NCBI RefSeq assembly: GCF_002591975.1
Contig: NZ_NVQE01000026.1
Span: forward strand, 1-64,000
Direction of reading: 5' to 3'
DNA from: Mycobacterium neglectum
Lineage (GTDB): Bacteria; Actinomycetota; Actinomycetes; Mycobacteriales; Mycobacteriaceae
Length of the DNA: 64,000 nt
Part shown: piece by piece, positions 24,841 through 32,761 of the stretch
How the letters are laid out: the number at the start of each line of letters is the position of its first letter
Position numbering within the stretch: position 1 is the first letter of the stretch
Notes under the pieces: generated by a model
Database searches by the model: none
The model's input: the letters and a program-made list of their open reading frames with translations, nothing else
Told to the model about the DNA's origin: nothing
Made by a program: the position numbers and the translations under genes

Positions 24841-25064
24841 TTCGCGCTTCTTTCCTTGTGGTCGAAGCTCAAGAGGCGTCGACTTCGATTGAGCGTCAGG
24901 GGAATCAAATGGGCGGTGACCGTCGCTCTCGCGGCCAGCTCGGCGTACACCTCTGCCACGACCGCCTCGACCTCGATTCGCGAGCGATCGGGGAATCGGC
25001 CGCACAGTGTCGACACGACGCTTTCAAGTTCATCGTGCACCAACGGTGCCGCGAAAGTGGTCAT
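24837..25064 (-). CDS. Small three-helix-bundle-type protein
   Basis: This 75-residue protein has the pattern V-x2-L-C-x-RFPD-x2-R-x-x-VE-x-VV-x-x-VY-x-EL, followed by HLIPLTLNRSRR, seen in short actinobacterial proteins described as three-helix-bundle dimerisation domains; no enzymatic role is known. The ATG at 25064 lies 43.5 bp from a near-perfect DosR box and has CAGACT at -12 to -7, indicating a leaderless mRNA. An upstream ATG at 25097 lies inside the promoter and is rejected. Confidence 0.7.
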   Translation of the reverse strand: MTTFAAPLVHDELESVVSTLCGRFPDRSRIEVEAVVAEVYAELAARATVTAHLIPLTLNRSRRLLSFDHKERSAK

Positions 25065-25100
25065 CGCCAGAGTCTGCGTCGAAGAAGTGCCAAGCATCTA

Positions 25101-25114
25101 CGGACCAAAGTCCC
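25101..25114 (-). promoter_or_regulatory. DosR box of the small protein-USP unit
   Basis: GGGACTTTGGTCCG on the minus strand matches the DosR core at every fixed position but the last. It is centred 43.5 bp from the leaderless ATG at 25064. Confidence 0.75.
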
Positions 25115-25264
25115 CAAACCGGCGGCTAGCGTCACTTGGTGCCCGCGGAGCGCGCGGCGCCGCACCCCTTGCCTCCCGGATCCGACGAGCATCCCGGGCA
25201 CCCCACGCGACGGGCACGCCACGACAAGCACAACCCGACGAGGTAGAGCCACCGGTCCCGCAAT

Positions 25265-25726
25265 TCAGGCGGCGCTGGGAAAATCGATACTGATGTGGAG
25301 ATTCGAATCCTGCCGATCTTTGCCGACGGGCTTCCACCCCACATATGTCAGATACAGACCGATGGCGGCAAATACGACGTATACCGCCTGCCATACGCCG
25401 ACCGCTCCGATGACACGGTTGGCCACGGAGGCAAAGGTATCGGGGAAGGCAAGAAGAAAGACTCCGCGGGCAATGAGCAGCCATCCGAGGGCGGACACGA
25501 TAATCGCGGCCGGGTCACGCCAGAGTTGGTGAAACGCCACGATCGAGATGCCACCCATGAGGATGAAGGCCCCTGTCACCCAGGGCCACAAATCGCTTGC
25601 GGTGAACTCGGACAATAGCCGTCGCATGTCGGGGGCGCGCAGCGCCACGACGATGGCGACGATAGTAAAGAATGGACCAAGCACTCGGGCGAACATCCGG
25701 GTGCGTTGTTGCACTTGCACACTCAT
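25265..25726 (-). CDS. Four-helix membrane protein of the dormancy island
   Basis: I do not recognise this 153-residue inner-membrane protein. Four hydrophobic segments are visible: VLGPFFTIVAIVVAL, WVTGAFILMGGISIVAF, IIVSALGWLLIARGVFLLAF and AVYVVFAAIGLYLTY. The C-terminal tail (VGKDRQDSNLHISIDF) is polar. The ATG at 25726 lies 5 bases after GAGG; ATGs at 25729 and 25753 are alternatives. A near-consensus DosR box about 85 bp upstream suggests hypoxic induction. Confidence 0.65.
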   Translation of the reverse strand: MSVQVQQRTRMFARVLGPFFTIVAIVVALRAPDMRRLLSEFTASDLWPWVTGAFILMGGISIVAFHQLWRDPAAIIVSALGWLLIARGVFLLAFPDTFASVANRVIGAVGVWQAVYVVFAAIGLYLTYVGWKPVGKDRQDSNLHISIDFPSAA

Positions 25727-25806
25727 CATTGCCTCGATCCGAAGGTGATTCATGAGATCTGCTGGTCTCGGTGCCAATACCACCACCACATGTATTTCCT
25801 GCCCCA

Positions 25807-25820
25807 GGGCCGAAGGTCCC
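25807..25820 (-). promoter_or_regulatory. DosR box of the four-helix membrane protein
   Basis: GGGACCTTCGGCCC on the minus strand differs from the DosR core at a single position. Its centre is about 87 bp before the chosen ATG, so a leader of about 45 nt is expected. Confidence 0.7.
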
Positions 25821-25894
25821 GTGTGGTGTCGAATTCTTCCGCTGAAAAGCGGTGGGTGACGGAACAGACGGCTGTCATCTGGCCCCTGACCCGG

Positions 25895-25938
25895 GGGCAC
25901 AAAGACCCCGTTCTTCATGACATCGAGCCAACTAGGCT
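25895..25938 (+). promoter_or_regulatory. DosR box and -10 for the SpoIIAA-like gene
   Basis: GGGCACAAAGACCC (25895-25908) is followed by TAGGCT (25933-25938), a TAnnnT -10 that sets the start at about 25945. The box is then centred at -43.5. The transcript would have a 92-nt leader before the ATG at 26037. Confidence 0.55.
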
Positions 25939-26036
25939 CGAGCATGTCGCCGGTTGGCATCAGGATCGCCCAGCCCAGTGACGTACGGCAGGTATCCACA
26001 CGAGCCGTCACGAGCCATGCGGCAAGGGAGAATTCG

Positions 26037-26405
26037 ATGATCGAAGTACTGCATGACATGCCGCCCGGAGTGACCGGTATCCGCGTGTCGGGCCGATTGA
26101 GTGGCAACGACCTGCGTGAATTCGCGCCGGCCATGGAGGACCTGCTGAAAACGGATGAGATCCGGATCGTCGAAGTCATCGCTTCTGACTACCGGGGTTT
26201 CGGGCCCGACGGGCTGGTCGAGGACCTGAAGTTGGGCTTCAGCGCTCTCTTCCAACATCATTCGGCCTTCAAGCGAGTCGCGGTCGTGTCTGACAAGGAA
26301 TGGGTCGCCCACACGCTGCACGCGCTCGCGTGGATGGTTCCTGGCGAGCTCGCCATATTCGGGCTCGACGAACTCGAGCGCGCGAAGGAGTGGGCCGCCG
26401 GCTGA
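26037..26405 (+). CDS. SpoIIAA-like (STAS-type fold) protein
   Basis: This 122-residue cytoplasmic protein has the pattern of the SpoIIAA-like family (GIRVSGRLSGNDLREFAPAMEDLL, then FQHHSAFKRVAVVSDKEWV and PGELAIFGLDELERAKEW). Such proteins have a STAS-like alpha/beta fold with no known catalytic role and may bind lipophilic ligands or partner proteins. An AAGGGAG SD lies 6 bases before the ATG; longer readings cross the promoter. Confidence 0.75.
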   Translation: MIEVLHDMPPGVTGIRVSGRLSGNDLREFAPAMEDLLKTDEIRIVEVIASDYRGFGPDGLVEDLKLGFSALFQHHSAFKRVAVVSDKEWVAHTLHALAWMVPGELAIFGLDELERAKEWAAG

Positions 26406-26431
26406 GCCGGCTCGCGCGGAGCGGCTGGTGA

Positions 26432-26502
26432 GGGGCGAAGGTCACCCGTGAAAGTGCCTTTGTGCTCCGTTCTGCGCGGCGTTGATATTCCTACCGTTGC
26501 GC
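26432..26502 (+). promoter_or_regulatory. DosR box and -10 of fdxA
   Basis: GGGGCGAAGGTCAC (26432-26445; GTGACCTTCGCCCC on the other strand) lies 65.5 bp upstream of the fdxA ATG. TACCGT (26492-26497) is a TAnnnT -10 exactly six bases before that ATG. The expected proximal box near -43 is very weak (AGTGCCTTTGTGCT). Confidence 0.55.
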
Positions 26503-26503
26503 C

Positions 26504-26857
26504 ATGACCTATGTAATCGGTTCGGCGTGTGTCGATGTGATGGACAAGTCGTGTGTGCTCGAGTGCCCCGCGGACTGCATCTACGAAGGTGCGCGCTCGC
26601 TCTACATAAATCCCGAAGAGTGTGTCGATTGTGGCGCGTGCAAATTGGTCTGCCGAATGGAGGCGATCGAATACGAGACCGATCTGCCCGACGGCGATTT
26701 GCAGCACCTCGTCGACAACGCGGCCTTCTTCCAGACCGTACTACCTGGCCGTGCCGCGCCGTTGGGTGCGCCAGGCGGCGCGCAAGGTGTTGGACGAATC
26801 GGCGTCGATACCCCCTTGGTTGCGATGATGCCGACTAAGGATCAGTCGGGGCATTGA
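26504..26857 (+). CDS. fdxA: 7Fe-type ferredoxin FdxA (Rv2007c-like)
   Basis: This 117-residue ferredoxin has the two cluster motifs of the [3Fe-4S][4Fe-4S] type: C-x7-C-x3-C (CVDVMDKSCVLECPADC) and C-x2-C-x2-C-x3-C-like CVDCGACKLVC. The tail lengthens past residue 80 into a Gly/Pro-rich stretch. FdxA of M. tuberculosis is DosR-regulated and passes electrons at low potential to unknown partners; local P450s or nitroreductases are only speculative partners. The ATG is SD-less and sits at the predicted transcription start, so the mRNA is probably leaderless. Confidence 0.92.
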   Translation: MTYVIGSACVDVMDKSCVLECPADCIYEGARSLYINPEECVDCGACKLVCRMEAIEYETDLPDGDLQHLVDNAAFFQTVLPGRAAPLGAPGGAQGVGRIGVDTPLVAMMPTKDQSGH

Positions 26858-26943
26858 CGTCGGCCGAACGGCCGTATTGCGCTGCGGCGCAACCTCTCAT
26901 ATCAAAAATGTGGGGTTTGGAAGCACAATGCCACTGCCAACGA

Positions 26944-26957
26944 GGGCCCATCGGCCC
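26944..26957 (+). promoter_or_regulatory. DosR box of the small Cys/His-rich gene
   Basis: GGGCCCATCGGCCC is centred 69.5 bp before the ATG at 27020. CATTCT (26982-26987) has the key A and T of a -10 and would start transcription near 26994, with the box at -43.5. Confidence 0.55.
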
Positions 26958-27019
26958 TACAGGAACGGCATTGTCGGCGCGCATTCTGGGAGCAATCAAT
27001 CGTTGAGGAGAGCACGATC

Positions 27020-27235
27020 ATGGCAGATGGCATGGAATCGCAGAACGTCGTCGAACCACTGACGGAATACTGTCGCACTTGCGGTCACGCAAAAGAGAGT
27101 CACAACCTGGATTTTCGGGGTGCCCCGGAAGAGGCTCACCAACTCTACGGTCATGGCAAGTATGTGTGCCATCACATGACCGGAGCCAATTCCGCCGTTC
27201 ACTGCATCTGCGTGGGGTGGAACAGCTGGGTCTAG
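27020..27235 (+). CDS. Small Cys/His-rich protein, probable zinc binder
   Basis: I do not recognise this 71-residue protein. It has C-x2-CGHAKESH near residues 18-28, then CHH around residue 50 and C-I-C near residue 63, a spacing that fits a zinc-binding mini-domain. An SD (GAGGAG) lies 9 bases before the ATG and a DosR box lies upstream. It ends the dormancy island; its stop shares CTAG with the stop of the convergent epoxide hydrolase gene. Confidence 0.65.
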   Translation: MADGMESQNVVEPLTEYCRTCGHAKESHNLDFRGAPEEAHQLYGHGKYVCHHMTGANSAVHCICVGWNSWV

Positions 27236-28383
27236 AACACCCCCAGTTCCCGAAGCCTGTCGCCGTAGGCGTTGACATCGGCGGCGAAGAGGTGCGGCTG
27301 TTCGAACGCGGCGAAATGCCCGCCGCGGTCCTGCACGCTGTAATGCACGACGTTGTAGCGTCCCTCGGCCCATACCCGCGGCGTCTGCAGAAGTTCGTAC
27401 GGATAGACCGCGTATCCCGTCGGGACATCGACCCGTCCGCTCCACTCGCTCAGCGCCGAGTTACCCGCCCGGGTTGCTTCGCAGTACAGCCGGGCCGCCG
27501 ATGTCGCGGTACCGGTGAGCCAGTACATCATCAGGTTGTCGATGAGGCGGTCGGTACGAATCGGCATGCCGTCGCGGATGTCGCACCACGCGTGGAACTT
27601 CTCCAAGATCCAGCCGGCCAGGCCCAATGGTGAATCGTCGAGTCCAAAGCCCAGCGAGTGCGGCCGTGTCGACTGGATGTCCATATACGCCGTGCCGTCG
27701 GTGATCCGCTGGGCGGACGAGACCATCGCTGCCAGTTCGCTTTCCGTCACCCCTGTCATCGCGTCGGCGGCGTCACCATCGAAGGGGGCGAACAACATGT
27801 TGGTGTGGATGGCGGCCACCGATGGTGCGTGATGCTCCCCCAGATGCCGGACGACGAGAGCACCCCAGTCACCGCCCTGCGCGAGGTATCGGTCATAGCC
27901 GAGTTGGGCCATCACGTCGGCGACAGCGGCAGCGACCTTCGCGACATCGACGCCGCGCTGAATCGTCGGACCCGAGAATCCGTAGCCGGGCATGGAGACG
28001 ACGACCACGTGGAAGCGTTCGCGCAGCAGTGGCAGCACATCGAGGAATTCAACGATGGATCCGGGCCATCCGTGGACCAGCACCAGCGGGATGGCATCGG
28101 CGGTGCCGGACCGCACATGCAGCAGATGCACCCGCTGCCCAGCCGCCGTGGCCAGGAACGATCCCCATCCGTTGAGCTCGGCTTCGGTTGCTCGCCAGTC
28201 GTATCCGTCGCGCCACCGATCGACGACCGATCGCAGGAATGCTTGTTCGGTTCCGTAATCCCATCCACTGTCCGGGAGTTCGGCCGGGAATCTCGCCGAG
28301 TCCAGTCGGCGGCGCAGGTCGTCGAGGTCGGCCTGGGTAACGGCGATCGGGAACGGCCGTATCGCATGTCCTTTGATGCTCAT
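27232..28383 (-). CDS. Epoxide hydrolase, microsomal-type alpha/beta hydrolase
   Basis: This 383-residue enzyme opens epoxides to diols. It has the N-terminal lid segment of the EHN family (PFPIAVTQADLDDLRRRL), the oxyanion motif HGWPGS, the nucleophilic Asp in QGGDWGALV, and the catalytic His in GGHFAAFEQP. An AAGGAG SD is 6 bases before the ATG. It follows the zinc dehydrogenase gene by 29 bases and is probably co-transcribed. An epoxide made by the nearby P450 is a possible substrate. Confidence 0.9.
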   Translation of the reverse strand: MSIKGHAIRPFPIAVTQADLDDLRRRLDSARFPAELPDSGWDYGTEQAFLRSVVDRWRDGYDWRATEAELNGWGSFLATAAGQRVHLLHVRSGTADAIPLVLVHGWPGSIVEFLDVLPLLRERFHVVVVSMPGYGFSGPTIQRGVDVAKVAAAVADVMAQLGYDRYLAQGGDWGALVVRHLGEHHAPSVAAIHTNMLFAPFDGDAADAMTGVTESELAAMVSSAQRITDGTAYMDIQSTRPHSLGFGLDDSPLGLAGWILEKFHAWCDIRDGMPIRTDRLIDNLMMYWLTGTATSAARLYCEATRAGNSALSEWSGRVDVPTGYAVYPYELLQTPRVWAEGRYNVVHYSVQDRGGHFAAFEQPHLFAADVNAYGDRLRELGVF

Positions 28384-28412
28384 GGGATTCTCCTTTGTGC
28401 GACGTCGCCGGC

Positions 28413-29438
28413 TCAGACGGTCAGGGCCACCTTGACACAGTCGGCTGTGCGCGCCGCCACCGCGGCGTAGGCCGCTGGCGCGTCAGCGAGCGGCATGGTG
28501 TCGGTGAAGATGCCACTGACGTCGAGGCGACCCGACTGGAGCAACGGCACCAGTTCAGGCCACGTGCGCTGCACCGGCGCGGTCGTCATCCTCAGCGTGA
28601 TGCTGCGAATCAGGCTGATCGTGGCGGGAAACGGGAACGGGTCGAGGTTGTGCACGCCGACCACCGAGACGGTGCCCCCCGCGCGGACCAGGTTGAGGGC
28701 TTCCGACATCGAGCCATCACTTCCTACGGCGTCGATGACCGAGGCCGCGCCCCGCCCGCCCGTCGCGTCCAGGACTGCCTGCAGCGCAGGCGGTTCCAGC
28801 GGAGTCGCTCCGAGCCGTTCGGCCCGGAGCCGTCGGCCCTCGACCGGGTCTACGACAAAGACGGTGCCCGCGCCGAGCATGAGCGCACTCTGTACCGCGC
28901 ACAGGCCGACCGCACCGAGACCGAGGACCACGATCGTTCCCCCGGGAGGGAAGTCGGCGCGTTGTGCGGCCGCCCAACCGGTGGCGAGGTTGTCCGTCAG
29001 AAGCAACGCCTCCTCGGTATCGATGTCCTGGGGCAGGCGCAACAGCTGAAAGTCCGCTGCGGGCACCGCCAGCAGCTCCGATTGCGCCCCGCCGAGGGCA
29101 CCGGCGCCGAAGATCCGTGGACCGCCGATGCATGTCACCGGATCACGAGTTTCGCACCCCGCGCAGGAGCCGCAGCCGGCGACCGACGAGACGAGCACCT
29201 CGTCACCCACTGCGAACGTCCGCACGTCAGGGCCGATCTCGACGATCGTGCCGATCGCCTCGTGCCCGAGTGCCACCGGATCGCCGAGAGGATAATCGCC
29301 CTCGTAGAAGTGCAGATCCGAGCCGCAGATCGCCGCGGCATTCACCTGAATCACCGCGCCGTCAGCGCCGGGCAGAATCGGATCGGGCAGCGTCTCCACA
29401 CGTACCTGCCCAGGCGTATCGATCACGACACTCTTCAT
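28413..29438 (-). CDS. Zinc-dependent alcohol dehydrogenase (MDR family)
   Basis: The 341-residue enzyme oxidises an alcohol with NAD(P). Catalytic zinc ligands are visible in ICGSDLHF (Cys 38) and LGHEAIG (His/Glu near 59). The structural zinc loop CGSCAGCETRDPVTC is present, and the nucleotide fold has GLGAVGLCAV. The substrate is unknown; the context of epoxide hydrolase, SDRs and ALDH suggests an intermediate of the same catabolic route. Confidence 0.88.
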   Translation of the reverse strand: MKSVVIDTPGQVRVETLPDPILPGADGAVIQVNAAAICGSDLHFYEGDYPLGDPVALGHEAIGTIVEIGPDVRTFAVGDEVLVSSVAGCGSCAGCETRDPVTCIGGPRIFGAGALGGAQSELLAVPAADFQLLRLPQDIDTEEALLLTDNLATGWAAAQRADFPPGGTIVVLGLGAVGLCAVQSALMLGAGTVFVVDPVEGRRLRAERLGATPLEPPALQAVLDATGGRGAASVIDAVGSDGSMSEALNLVRAGGTVSVVGVHNLDPFPFPATISLIRSITLRMTTAPVQRTWPELVPLLQSGRLDVSGIFTDTMPLADAPAAYAAVAARTADCVKVALTV

Positions 29439-29565
29439 CGATGGTCAACCTTTCTGCAGCCTGGCCAGCGCCAGTTTCGCATCGTTGATGGTGTCCATGC
29501 GCGCACAGCAGGACTGTACGGAGACGGTGCCATCTGGAATCAAAGGCAAGTCGGCGAATCGCCGG

Positions 29566-30195
29566 TTAGGGCGATAAATCACCGGCGGCGCGCATGGTGT
29601 CCTGGGAGGCCGTCAACCAGAAGACCGCGCGGTCGAGCGAGGGCAGGATCTCAGTTACGGAGATCGCCCCGTCGGCGAACTGCCCGAGCAAGCCGTAAAT
29701 GATGCCAGACATGATCCCTTCCATGTCGCGTGCAAATGCGGGGTCGGCCTGGGCAAGAATCTTCCGGGCGACGGGTACCACCACATCGAACCCGTGCTCG
29801 GTCAGTCCCTGTCCACCAGGACCAGCCTGTGCCCGGAAGTAGGCCTTGAGCATGCGCGGATGTTGCTCCCAGGGCTGAAAAATGGTGCGGAACAACGCCA
29901 TAAGGTCGTCATACATCGAGCCTGACAGCTGTTCGGCGGCACTGGCCGCGACCCCGGCGTACCGGTTCTCGTCCATCCACCAGCGCAACGCACCGACGAT
30001 CAATGCTTCGCGTGTCGGATACCGCCGATAGATGGTGGTCATCGAAACCCGTGCCCGCCGGGCAACCTCGCGCAGCTGGACCGCCTCATAGCCCTCGGTT
30101 TCGAGCAGGTCAACCACCGCGGCGATGACGGCATCGGCATCGTCGGCACCCGCAGTGGGGTGTTCGCCGACGCTGCGCGATCCTTGCCGAGCCAT
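29566..30195 (-). CDS. TetR-family repressor
   Basis: This 209-residue regulator has an N-terminal helix-turn-helix (LREVARRARVSMTTIYRRYP, about residues 42-61) and a helical ligand domain. It starts next to two AGTAAC-N3-GTTACT palindromes in the divergent promoter, so it probably represses itself and the SDR-SDR-CMD-ALDH-P450 operon opposite until a substrate or metabolite binds. Confidence 0.88.
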   Translation of the reverse strand: MARQGSRSVGEHPTAGADDADAVIAAVVDLLETEGYEAVQLREVARRARVSMTTIYRRYPTREALIVGALRWWMDENRYAGVAASAAEQLSGSMYDDLMALFRTIFQPWEQHPRMLKAYFRAQAGPGGQGLTEHGFDVVVPVARKILAQADPAFARDMEGIMSGIIYGLLGQFADGAISVTEILPSLDRAVFWLTASQDTMRAAGDLSP

Positions 30196-30196
30196 G

Positions 30197-30237
30197 AGTA
30201 ACGATGTTACTGTACGCGCCGAGTAACGCGGTTACTC
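30197..30237. promoter_or_regulatory. Two TetR operators
   Basis: AGTAACGATGTTACT (30197-30211) and GAGTAACGCGGTTACTC (30221-30237) share AGTAAC-N3-GTTACT with perfect arms, centres 25 bp apart. They lie between the divergent TetR and SDR starts. Confidence 0.75.
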
Positions 30238-30292
30238 ACCGCTGACGAGGTAGTTCCTGGTCCGCGGCAGTTCCGAAGTGGAAGCGGGCATC

Positions 30293-31126
30293 GTGGGTCA
30301 ACTGGACGGCAGAGTCGCATTCATCACCGGCGTAGCCCGAGGTCAGGGGCGTAGCCATGCCCTCAGGCTGGCTGGTGAGGGCGCCAACATCATCGGAGTG
30401 GACATCTGCGCAGACATCCCGTCGAACAACTACCCGATGGCCACGCGTGCGGACCTCGACGAAACGGTCTCGCTGGTCGAGGAAGTTGGCGGGAAGATGC
30501 TCGCCACGGTCGCCGACGTCCGTGACTACCACGGGCTCAAGGCCGCGGTGGACGCCGGAGTCGATCAGTTCGGCCGGTTGGACATCGTGCTGGCCAACGC
30601 GGGCATCGCAAGTGTCGCCTTCCGCGAACTCACGATCGAAGAAGAGCTCGATCAATGGGCCGGTGTGCTCGATGTCAACTTGGTCGGCGCGTTTCACACC
30701 GCTCGAGCCGCTGTCCCCCACCTCATCGACGGGAACCGAGGCGGAGTGATCATCTTCACGAGCTCGACTGCGGGCTTGAAGGGGTTCGGCGGCATCCAGG
30801 GCGGAGGCGCGGCATACGCAGCTTCCAAACACGGGATCGTTGGCCTGATGCGCTCATTCGCCAATGCGCTTGCCCCGCTGAATATTCGGGTCAACACCAT
30901 TCATCCCACCGCGGTGAACACGATGATGGCAATGAATGACGATATGCAGGACTTCCTGAAGAACTTTCCCGACGGCGGCGGTCCACACCTGCAGAACCCG
31001 ATGCCGGTCGGCATGCTCGAGCCAGAAGACATCAGCGCCGCGATCGCCTACCTGGTTTCCGATGACGCCAAATACGTCACCGGGGTGACCTTCCCGGTCG
31101 ACGCCGGCTTCTGCAACAAGCTGTGA
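30293..31126 (+). CDS. Mycofactocin-type SDR (carveol dehydrogenase-like)
   Basis: This 277-residue short-chain dehydrogenase has the cofactor loop TGVARGQGRSHA, an acidic insert after the second strand (GVDICADIPSNNYP), NAG, and the active-site YAASK. The insert is typical of SDRs that hold NAD tightly and are thought to pass electrons to mycofactocin. The GTG at 30293 matches the family N-terminus (GQLDGRVAF); a GTG at 30278 is possible. The first of five co-directional genes. Confidence 0.85.
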   Translation: MGQLDGRVAFITGVARGQGRSHALRLAGEGANIIGVDICADIPSNNYPMATRADLDETVSLVEEVGGKMLATVADVRDYHGLKAAVDAGVDQFGRLDIVLANAGIASVAFRELTIEEELDQWAGVLDVNLVGAFHTARAAVPHLIDGNRGGVIIFTSSTAGLKGFGGIQGGGAAYAASKHGIVGLMRSFANALAPLNIRVNTIHPTAVNTMMAMNDDMQDFLKNFPDGGGPHLQNPMPVGMLEPEDISAAIAYLVSDDAKYVTGVTFPVDAGFCNKL

Positions 31127-31935
31127 GCACTTCAGAAGGGCGAATCGCCGGCAAGCGCGTACTCATCACTGGTGCGGCGCGTGGAATGGGCCGCAGCCAC
31201 GCGGTGCGCCTTGCCGAAGAAGGTGCCGACCTCATCCTGGTGGACATCTGTTCATCGGTGTCAGAAATCGAGTACCCGCTCGCATCCAAGGACGACCTCG
31301 AGGAGACGGCGCGGCAGGTCACCGAGTTCGGTCGGCGAGCCGTCACGCACATCGTCGATGTCCGCGATGCCACGTCACTGACTGCCGCAGTCGAGAACGG
31401 CGTCGCCGAACTGGGCGGTCTCGATGCGGCGGTTGCCAATGCCGGCGTCCTGACCGTCGGCACCTGGGATACCACCACGCCTGAGCAGTGGCGCACTGTC
31501 GTGGACGTTAACCTCATCGGAACTTGGAACACCTGCGCTGCGGCGCTGCCGCACCTGGTCGAGCGCGGCGGCAGTCTGATCCTGATCAGCTCGGCGGCCG
31601 GGCTGAAAGGGACGCCGCTGCACCTCCCGTACACGGCAACCAAACACGGCGTCGTCGGTTTGAGCCGAGCGCTCGCCAATGAACTTGCCGCACAGAATGT
31701 TCGGGTCAATACCGTGCATCCGACCGGTGTCGAGACGGGGATGCGTCCGGAATCGCTGCACGGACTGCTCGCGGAGTCGCGGCCCGACTTGGTGCCGGTC
31801 TTCCTCAACGCCCTACCCATCATGATGGCCGACGCGATCGACATCAGCAATGCGGTGCTGTTTCTGATTTCAGACGAATCCAGGTACGTGACCGGACTCG
31901 AGTTCAAGGTCGACGCCGGCGTGACACTGCGCTGA
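31123..31935 (+). CDS. Second mycofactocin-type SDR
   Basis: This 270-residue SDR overlaps the previous gene as GTGA. It has TGAARGMGRSHAVRLA, the insert VDICSSVSEIEYPLA and the active-site YTATK. It is clearly a paralogue of its neighbour; the pair may act on two alcohols or stereoisomers of the same route. Soluble, cytoplasmic. Confidence 0.87.
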   Translation: MSTSEGRIAGKRVLITGAARGMGRSHAVRLAEEGADLILVDICSSVSEIEYPLASKDDLEETARQVTEFGRRAVTHIVDVRDATSLTAAVENGVAELGGLDAAVANAGVLTVGTWDTTTPEQWRTVVDVNLIGTWNTCAAALPHLVERGGSLILISSAAGLKGTPLHLPYTATKHGVVGLSRALANELAAQNVRVNTVHPTGVETGMRPESLHGLLAESRPDLVPVFLNALPIMMADAIDISNAVLFLISDESRYVTGLEFKVDAGVTLR

Positions 31936-31954
31936 GACCCTAGTAGGGAGCAAT

Positions 31955-32761
31955 ATGACCACAATCGATGATCGGCTCGAGCGCGGCAGGCGGGCCTTTG
32001 CTGAGGTGATGACCTTCCCGGCGCCCGACAACCTAATGCCGGCGACTGCGAGCTTTCTCGAATTCGTCTTCGCCGAAGTGTGGCAACGTCCGGTGTTGAG
32101 CCGCCGTGACCGTTGGTTCGTCACGCTGCCATGCGTCGCGGCAGCCGACGCCGAAGTGCCGCTACGAGAGCATGTGTATGCGGCGCTCAACAGCGGCGAC
32201 GTGTCAATCACTGAAATGCAGGAGATGGTATTGCATTTCGCCGTGTACGCCGGTTGGCCGAAGGCGTCGCGGTTCAACATGACCGTCGACGAACAATGGG
32301 ACCGCATCCATCGCGAGCGCGGTCGGCCGGTACCGCCGCCCGAGACGCTGCTGCCACTGACGACACCGAGCGACCCGGAAGAGCGGCTCTCGGGGGGCGA
32401 GCAGTCGTTCATGGACGTCAACTGCATGCCGTTCGTACCGATTCGCGACAATCCATATTCGGGGGCAGGCATCTTGAACTTCGTCTTCGGCGAGATGTGG
32501 CTGCGCCCCGGCCTCGCCATGAAGCAAAGGCGGCTGGTGACCGTAGCGTGTGTGGCTTTCCAGGACGCGCCGATACCCATTCTGAGTCACGTCTACGCGG
32601 CGCTGAAGAGTCGTGATGTGTCGTTCGACGAAATGGACGAGCTTGCAATGCAGTTCGCGGCATATTACGGCTGGGCCAAAGCGTCCCATCTCACTGGGGT
32701 GATCGCCGAGCAGAAGCGGCGGGTCGTCGACGAATGGGCGACGGAAGCCGATGTTCCGTGA
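31955..32761 (+). CDS. Tandem carboxymuconolactone decarboxylase-like protein
   Basis: The 268 residues form two copies of a CMD-like helical domain (about 25-100 and 170-250), each with the run V-x-L-PCVAAADAEVPLREHVYAAL or V-x-VACVAFQDAPIPILSHVYAAL followed by A-YYGW-KAS. The CxxC redox pair of AhpD-type members is absent, so peroxidase activity is unlikely and a decarboxylase or lactonase role is open. It begins 19 bases after the SDR gene with a GGGAG SD. Confidence 0.82.
   Translation: MTTIDDRLERGRRAFAEVMTFPAPDNLMPATASFLEFVFAEVWQRPVLSRRDRWFVTLPCVAAADAEVPLREHVYAALNSGDVSITEMQEMVLHFAVYAGWPKASRFNMTVDEQWDRIHRERGRPVPPPETLLPLTTPSDPEERLSGGEQSFMDVNCMPFVPIRDNPYSGAGILNFVFGEMWLRPGLAMKQRRLVTVACVAFQDAPIPILSHVYAALKSRDVSFDEMDELAMQFAAYYGWAKASHLTGVIAEQKRRVVDEWATEADVP

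Noticed and set aside
25265..25330. tRNA-like GATTCGAATC string in the end of the membrane protein gene
   Set aside because: No complementary T-stem, acceptor or anticodon arm around it; read as coding sequence.
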